Of a stretch of 64,000 nucleotides of DNA, positions 60,557 through 64,000 are shown piece by piece (within the stretch, counting starts at the first letter, position 1; every line of letters begins with the position of its first letter). Source of the stretch: Nocardia fluminea (lineage in GTDB: Bacteria; Actinomycetota; Actinomycetes; Mycobacteriales; Mycobacteriaceae); contig NZ_PJMW01000001.1 of assembly GCF_002846365.1 (NCBI RefSeq), positions 558,001-622,000 of the forward strand, read 5' to 3'. The notes beneath the pieces were generated by a model, which did not search any database, was not told the DNA's origin, and saw only the letters and a list, made by a program, of their open reading frames with translations. A program made the position numbers and the translations under genes.

Positions 60557-61975
60557 CTACGCGAGCCGTTGTCCCCGATGGGAACTGCCCCGCTGCGTCA
60601 TCCACATTGCTGCTGTCGCTGTCGCCAGCACGGCAGCGGCAACCCATGCGATACGCGGAGCGGACGCGCCAGCCACGTTCGGTTCCCCATCGAAGGACGC
60701 GGCAAGGAGCAGAAGTGCCGCTGTACCGAGGGCGGTGCCGAGCTGTGCTGCTGTATTGACGAGTCCCGAGGCCGCGGCCCGCACCGTATCGGGTACCGAC
60801 AGCGCCGTAGCCGTGCTGGCTACCGAGGACATACCGAGACCACAGCCCATCACCGTGGTCGCAATTACAACGACCAGACCCACCTCCGGCCATCCTGCCA
60901 ACACGGCGATCCCGAACGCGATCAGCATCATCCCGATCGTGCCTACCGCAGCGGCCCCGAGACTGCGGTCCAATCGGCCCGCGGCTGTCGCCCCGAAGAT
61001 CACCATCACGCTGAGCGGAAGCAACGTCACCGCAGCAGCGGCAGGCGAGTACCCTTGCGCGCCTTGTAGATGGAGGGTGAGCACAGTGGCGACACCACTG
61101 GTGGTCGCGGTGTTGACGAAGGCGGTGGTCGATCCCCACCGAACGGTGCGTAACCGCGCCAACGCCGCGGGGATGAGCGGGCTCGCTGATCGGCGGTCTA
61201 CCGAGATGAAGATCGCGGTCGTCACCGCGGCGGCGATCAGCAGCACGACGCTGCGGTACCCGCCCTCGCCCACCACCGATGCTCCAACGACGGTGAGCAT
61301 GACCGCACCCGTCGCCGTAAGCGCCCCGAACGCATTGAACGGCTGTCGGGTCGGTTGTGGCGGGTCAGCGGGGACCGCCGCGCGCACCACCACCGCGAGC
61401 AGCGCCGACACCAGCACCAGCGACCAGAAGATCAGGCGCCAGTCCCCGATTTGGGTGAGGGCGCCCCCGACCGCGTACCCCGAAATGCCTGCCGCGGCAC
61501 CGGATGCGCTCCACACGGCGACAGCTTTCGCGCGAGCGTGCTCATCGGGTGCGTGAGTACTCAGCAGTGTCAGCGCCGAGGGCACCGCACATGCCGCCGC
61601 CCCACCTTGGACTGCGCGCGCGCCGGCCAGGACAAGCGCAGACGGGGACATCGCGGCGATGGCCGCCGCGATCGCGAACAACGCAATGCTGGCCAGGATG
61701 CTACGGCGGTGACCGATGCGCTGGCCCACTCGCGCGCCGAACAGCAACAGTCCGCCGAAGAACGCCGCGTAGGCCGTGGCGATCATGGTGCTGTCGGCCG
61801 CCGAACCGTCGAAGTCGGCCACCATGTCGGGCAACGCAGTCACGACGACGGTCACGCACATGACGTCGACGAACTGCACCGAACACAACGCGAGTGTCAG
61901 AGCACGACGCGCTGCACGTTGCGGCTGCGCGATTACCGGCTCGTGCATTTGTCGTGTGGGACGGGCGGCATTCAC
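60557..61975 (-). CDS. MFS transporter, drug-exporter (DHA2-like) type
   Basis: A 472-residue transporter with 13-14 hydrophobic segments. The DHA2 signatures are present: VVVTALPDMVADF in helix 1, GARVGQRIGHRRSILASIALF after helix 2, and the motif C-type GAAAGISGYAVGGALTQIGDWRLIF. The likely job is proton-driven efflux of a hydrophobic or cationic compound. ATG at 61975 follows GGAGAGG. It stands alone, bracketed by copies of a short repeat. Confidence 0.87.
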   Translation of the reverse strand: MNAARPTRQMHEPVIAQPQRAARRALTLALCSVQFVDVMCVTVVVTALPDMVADFDGSAADSTMIATAYAAFFGGLLLFGARVGQRIGHRRSILASIALFAIAAAIAAMSPSALVLAGARAVQGGAAACAVPSALTLLSTHAPDEHARAKAVAVWSASGAAAGISGYAVGGALTQIGDWRLIFWSLVLVSALLAVVVRAAVPADPPQPTRQPFNAFGALTATGAVMLTVVGASVVGEGGYRSVVLLIAAAVTTAIFISVDRRSASPLIPAALARLRTVRWGSTTAFVNTATTSGVATVLTLHLQGAQGYSPAAAAVTLLPLSVMVIFGATAAGRLDRSLGAAAVGTIGMMLIAFGIAVLAGWPEVGLVVVIATTVMGCGLGMSSVASTATALSVPDTVRAAASGLVNTAAQLGTALGTAALLLLAASFDGEPNVAGASAPRIAWVAAAVLATATAAMWMTQRGSSHRGQRLA

Positions 61976-62115
61976 CTCTCCGAACGCAGGTAGGGGATCG
62001 CCTCGAGGTCGGCGTGCGTGCTGTCAGTATCGATTATCGGAGACCCGAGGCACACATGGCGGGAATCGGATTGCAGGGGTAGATGACGATCTGCCCATAG
62101 AGAATCGTCCACATG

Positions 62116-62161
62116 TCGGCAGATGAGGACGTTCGAGACCGCCCACCCAGCGGCATGAGCG
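62116..62161. repeat. Dispersed repeat, copy R2
   Basis: The copy TCGGCAGATGAGGACGTTCG through GGCATGAGCG matches R1 except for one early substitution, two changes in the middle and a 3-bp deletion. It is in the 269-bp non-coding stretch between the exporter's start and the next gene's stop, which holds no other feature I can see. Confidence 0.68.
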
Positions 62162-62244
62162 TGCGTCTCGAGCCGCGTCGCGTCCAGCCCTGAATCGGGT
62201 CGCGCCCAGCTGCGATCACAGGATGTTCTGTGCCTGACAGGGTT

Positions 62245-63063
62245 TCATTCGCTCCCGGGACGTCGTGGTTCCGCGTCGGGTGAAAGCCGTTCGATGCCGG
62301 GAGCGTCGATCGGCCCCGGGCGAGTGACGACCAAACAACCGATGGCTCGTGGCCACGCGTCCTCGGGTGAAAACGGTTCACTGCCGGGAGGATAGATTGG
62401 CTCCGGGCGAGTTCCGAACAAGTAGTCTCGGAAGGCTCGCAGGTACTTGTCCAGGTCACGTTGATCGGCGAACCTGGTTTCGGTCGGGTCGAACCACTCG
62501 TCCGGTGTCGGCCGCCACCAGATCATGAAGTCGAGGGCCTCACGCACCAAGGCCCCGTAGGTCGGATCCGCAGCGCAAGCCCGGCGCAGCGGCGGGGCGT
62601 AATGCCGCATTCCATCACCACGCTCGGCGCGGTGCATGTCCATCAGCGGCCACAGCAGGCCATCGATATGCGGGATTTCTTCCCACCATGTGGTTTTCGT
62701 GCGCAGATTCGCTCTAGCCCGCGCGCGGTGGTGTGCTGCGGTGACAGGCGTCGGGTAGTCGCAGGGTGCCCCCCGTCTGTCGATATCGTGGGTCGGCCCG
62801 ATTCCGAGGTTCACTGGTGGATACCAGACGCCGCGCCACACTGAAACGCCGAAATGGCTGGGATTCACCGGAAGTGGCTCGGCCAGCGAGACGTCGACGG
62901 TGATTCGGTGCACGGGTGGCAACAGTCCATAGGGGAACAGATCGGCGACCATCGACAAGCAATCCCGCACGTCGAAGCCGGTCACACCGACACCCCGCCA
63001 AAAACGGGCGTCGGTGCACTCGTGCGGGTCGAATTCGATCCAAAACCGCCGCGCCGTGGTCAT
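62245..63063 (-). CDS. Hypothetical protein with duplicated C-terminal segment
   Basis: A 272-residue protein from the ATG at 63063. FWIEFDPHECTDARFWRGVGVTGFDVRDCLSMV opens a mixed alpha/beta domain; no membrane segment or signal peptide. Not recognised. The last 55 residues contain two copies of RPxPIxxPGxExxSP...PR spaced 29 residues apart, produced by an 87-bp tandem duplication (see separate entry). Codon use is somewhat less GC-rich than in the operons to the left. Confidence 0.6.
   Translation of the reverse strand: MTTARRFWIEFDPHECTDARFWRGVGVTGFDVRDCLSMVADLFPYGLLPPVHRITVDVSLAEPLPVNPSHFGVSVWRGVWYPPVNLGIGPTHDIDRRGAPCDYPTPVTAAHHRARARANLRTKTTWWEEIPHIDGLLWPLMDMHRAERGDGMRHYAPPLRRACAADPTYGALVREALDFMIWWRPTPDEWFDPTETRFADQRDLDKYLRAFRDYLFGTRPEPIYPPGSEPFSPEDAWPRAIGCLVVTRPGPIDAPGIERLSPDAEPRRPGSE
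62257..62420. repeat. Imperfect 87-bp tandem duplication inside a gene's 3' end
   Basis: GGGTGAAA begins at 62278 and again at 62365, and the surrounding 60-odd bp match with scattered substitutions (e.g. GCCGGGAG, then CCGGGCGAGT in both). 87 is a multiple of three, so the frame is preserved and the protein gains a repeated 29-residue unit. Confidence 0.65.
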
Positions 63064-63247
63064 CCGCGATTTCCTCCCCCCGGCACTGATGTCGAACGTA
63101 GACCCGATGATCCCAGAGCTGATCAGCGTCCACCACACGATAATCGGCAGATCAGTGCGTTGGTCTCCGGCGCCGCAGGAATGGGTCGCGCGGCTGGCGG
63201 CGGCTCACTCCGCCGGGCAACTTTCCGCGCTGGTGGGGCTTTTGCCT

Positions 63248-63682
63248 TCACCCACAGCACATGTAGGCGCTCGAAGTGATCGCGTACGGTCCGCCCGGCG
63301 CCGACGGTGTGGTCGTGGGTTCTGAGTACACATTCGGCGGGCACGGCACCTGGACGCAGGAATCCAATACTTCCGGATGCTCGAACCACCATGTCACTCC
63401 CCATAACAGGGCCGCCAGCAACAGCACCGACGTGAATGCAATCTTGAACCACACCCAGTCATGGTAGTGGAGAAGCCTCGCCGATCGGCGGGTGCTATTC
63501 CTTTCCGCACGGGTCGTAAGGTACGCAAGCGAGCAGATCGAACAGCACGTTTTATCTACACAGAACCAAGGGCCGCAACGACATACGACTACTCCACGCT
63601 CGCGCATGGCAAGACCAGACATGCGATCTCCCCAACTTCCTGCCGCATAGATCGAGCGAGCCAGCCTGCGAGAGAGGCGCAT
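63248..63682 (-). CDS. Possible small membrane protein
   Basis: The frame contains one clear transmembrane helix (WFKIAFTSVLLLAALLWGVTWWF) followed by a short Cys/Pro-rich tail (SCVQVPCPPNVYSEPTTTP). The upstream part of the frame looks non-coding and has many cysteines, so a start near 63454 (GTG) is more credible, giving about 68 residues. Not recognised. Low confidence; the hydrophobic segment is the main support. Confidence 0.35.
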   Translation of the reverse strand: MRLSRRLARSIYAAGSWGDRMSGLAMRERGVVVCRCGPWFCVDKTCCSICSLAYLTTRAERNSTRRSARLLHYHDWVWFKIAFTSVLLLAALLWGVTWWFEHPEVLDSCVQVPCPPNVYSEPTTTPSAPGGPYAITSSAYMCCG

Positions 63683-64000
63683 CGCAGCCCGACGCCTCGG
63701 GTGACGCGGTTGCTGCCATTCGCTCGTGGCACCGCCGGAGAAACGAGAAAGGCGGACTTACCGTCCCTAGGTCGTGTCGGACCCCGGTTCGAGTAGGACC
63801 GCCTGGGCGGAGCTGCCGGGACCCGGGTCCTCCGCCGTCACCAGGGCTTCTCCGTGTGCAACCCTTGCACGCGCTCGACACGTGCACACTGCCTGGTGTT
63901 GCCGCGAAATCGTTCGATTTTCGATACTGGCGGGTTTCAAAACCATCCTGTATTTGGCAGATGCGGATGTTCTGAGCACAGCGGCTCTAAGCAGCTGGCT
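63683..64000. other. Right-hand end, no convincing gene
   Basis: This 318-bp stretch holds no ORF I would defend. It contains a small inverted repeat GTGCAA-CCC-TTGCAC (63856-63870) and, at 63955-63984, a third, partial copy of the dispersed repeat (TGGCAGATGCGGATGTTC). A GGTTCGAGT motif at about 63784 resembles a tRNA T-loop but no cloverleaf can be built around it. Confidence 0.5.

Noticed and set aside
63123..63452. 109-codon minus-strand ORF overlapping the small membrane protein
   Set aside because: Same strand, different frame from the hydrophobic segment; its translation has no protein-like pattern.
63780..63800. GGTTCGAG motif resembling a tRNA T-arm
   Set aside because: No acceptor, D or anticodon stem can be formed around it.
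63767..63979. 70-codon minus-strand ORF at the right edge
   Set aside because: No ribosome binding site, no motif, and it runs through the dispersed-repeat copy; composition is non-coding.
1..64000. CRISPR array, prophage or insertion sequence
   Set aside because: No regularly spaced short repeats, no cas, transposase, integrase or phage structural genes were found; the only repeats are the few short ones listed.

Overview
The window is high-GC actinobacterial DNA, almost certainly from a mycolic-acid actinomycete (Nocardia most likely, Rhodococcus possible). This rests on GC-rich codon use, frequent GTG and some TTG starts, tight ATGA/GTGA gene overlaps, and the gene families present: PucR, TetR, BlaI-M56, MpaB, CFA synthase, crtEIB, DUF3533 and RsbQ/RsbP. 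I saw no rRNA, tRNA, transposase, prophage or CRISPR array. Most of the window reads as ordinary chromosome rich in catabolic operons. The last 5 kb, from about 59 kb, holds unrecognised genes and dispersed repeats and looks more accessory.

Layout. 0-5.4 kb: a truncated PucR regulator divergent from an alcohol oxidoreductase/aldehyde dehydrogenase pair, then a MarR regulator divergent from a dienoyl-CoA-reductase-like SDR. 5.4-8.8 kb: a secreted amidohydrolase next to a blaI-M56 protease pair, both promoter regions carrying the same BlaI-type palindrome. 8.9-13.5 kb: an SRPBCC protein, two alpha/beta hydrolases, a frameshifted XRE regulator and small ORFs. 13.5-19.7 kb: a complete 2-oxoacid dehydrogenase operon (lpd-E1alpha-E1beta-E2) with a PucR regulator just upstream. 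19.8-27.1 kb: a CFA synthase-like methyltransferase, an SDR-DUF2867 protein, and a crtE-crtI-crtB carotenoid operon divergent from a TetR regulator.

27.3-43 kb: a catabolic island of acetoacetate-decarboxylase-like protein, GDXG esterase/lactonase, aldehyde dehydrogenase, DUF3533 membrane protein, PucR regulator, quinone oxidoreductase, TetR regulator, old yellow enzyme, Baeyer-Villiger-type monooxygenase, hydrolase and MDR reductase. One 17-bp imperfect palindrome, TGT-N3-CA-N-YG-N3-ACA, recurs at four promoter regions in this island, including the TetR gene's own. I read it as a single TetR regulon that may degrade an enone or cyclic ketone: ene reduction, Baeyer-Villiger oxidation, ester or lactone hydrolysis, aldehyde oxidation.

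43-49 kb: membrane protein, TetR regulator, a CrtC/AttH-like lipocalin protein translationally linked to an MpaB-type oxygenase, a hypothetical protein, and a serine-beta-lactamase-fold lipoprotein that lacks the catalytic Ser/Lys. 49-54.5 kb: a glycoside uptake operon (hydrolase, GH3 beta-glucosidase, MFS transporter) divergent from its probable TetR repressor, with a near-perfect 20-bp operator between them. 54.5-59 kb: SnoaL-like protein, membrane protein, secreted protein, and a three-gene energy-stress module (RsbQ-like hydrolase, RsbP-like PAS-PP2C phosphatase, STAS protein) with overlapping genes. 59-64 kb: unrecognised proteins and an MFS drug exporter flanked by copies of a short dispersed repeat.
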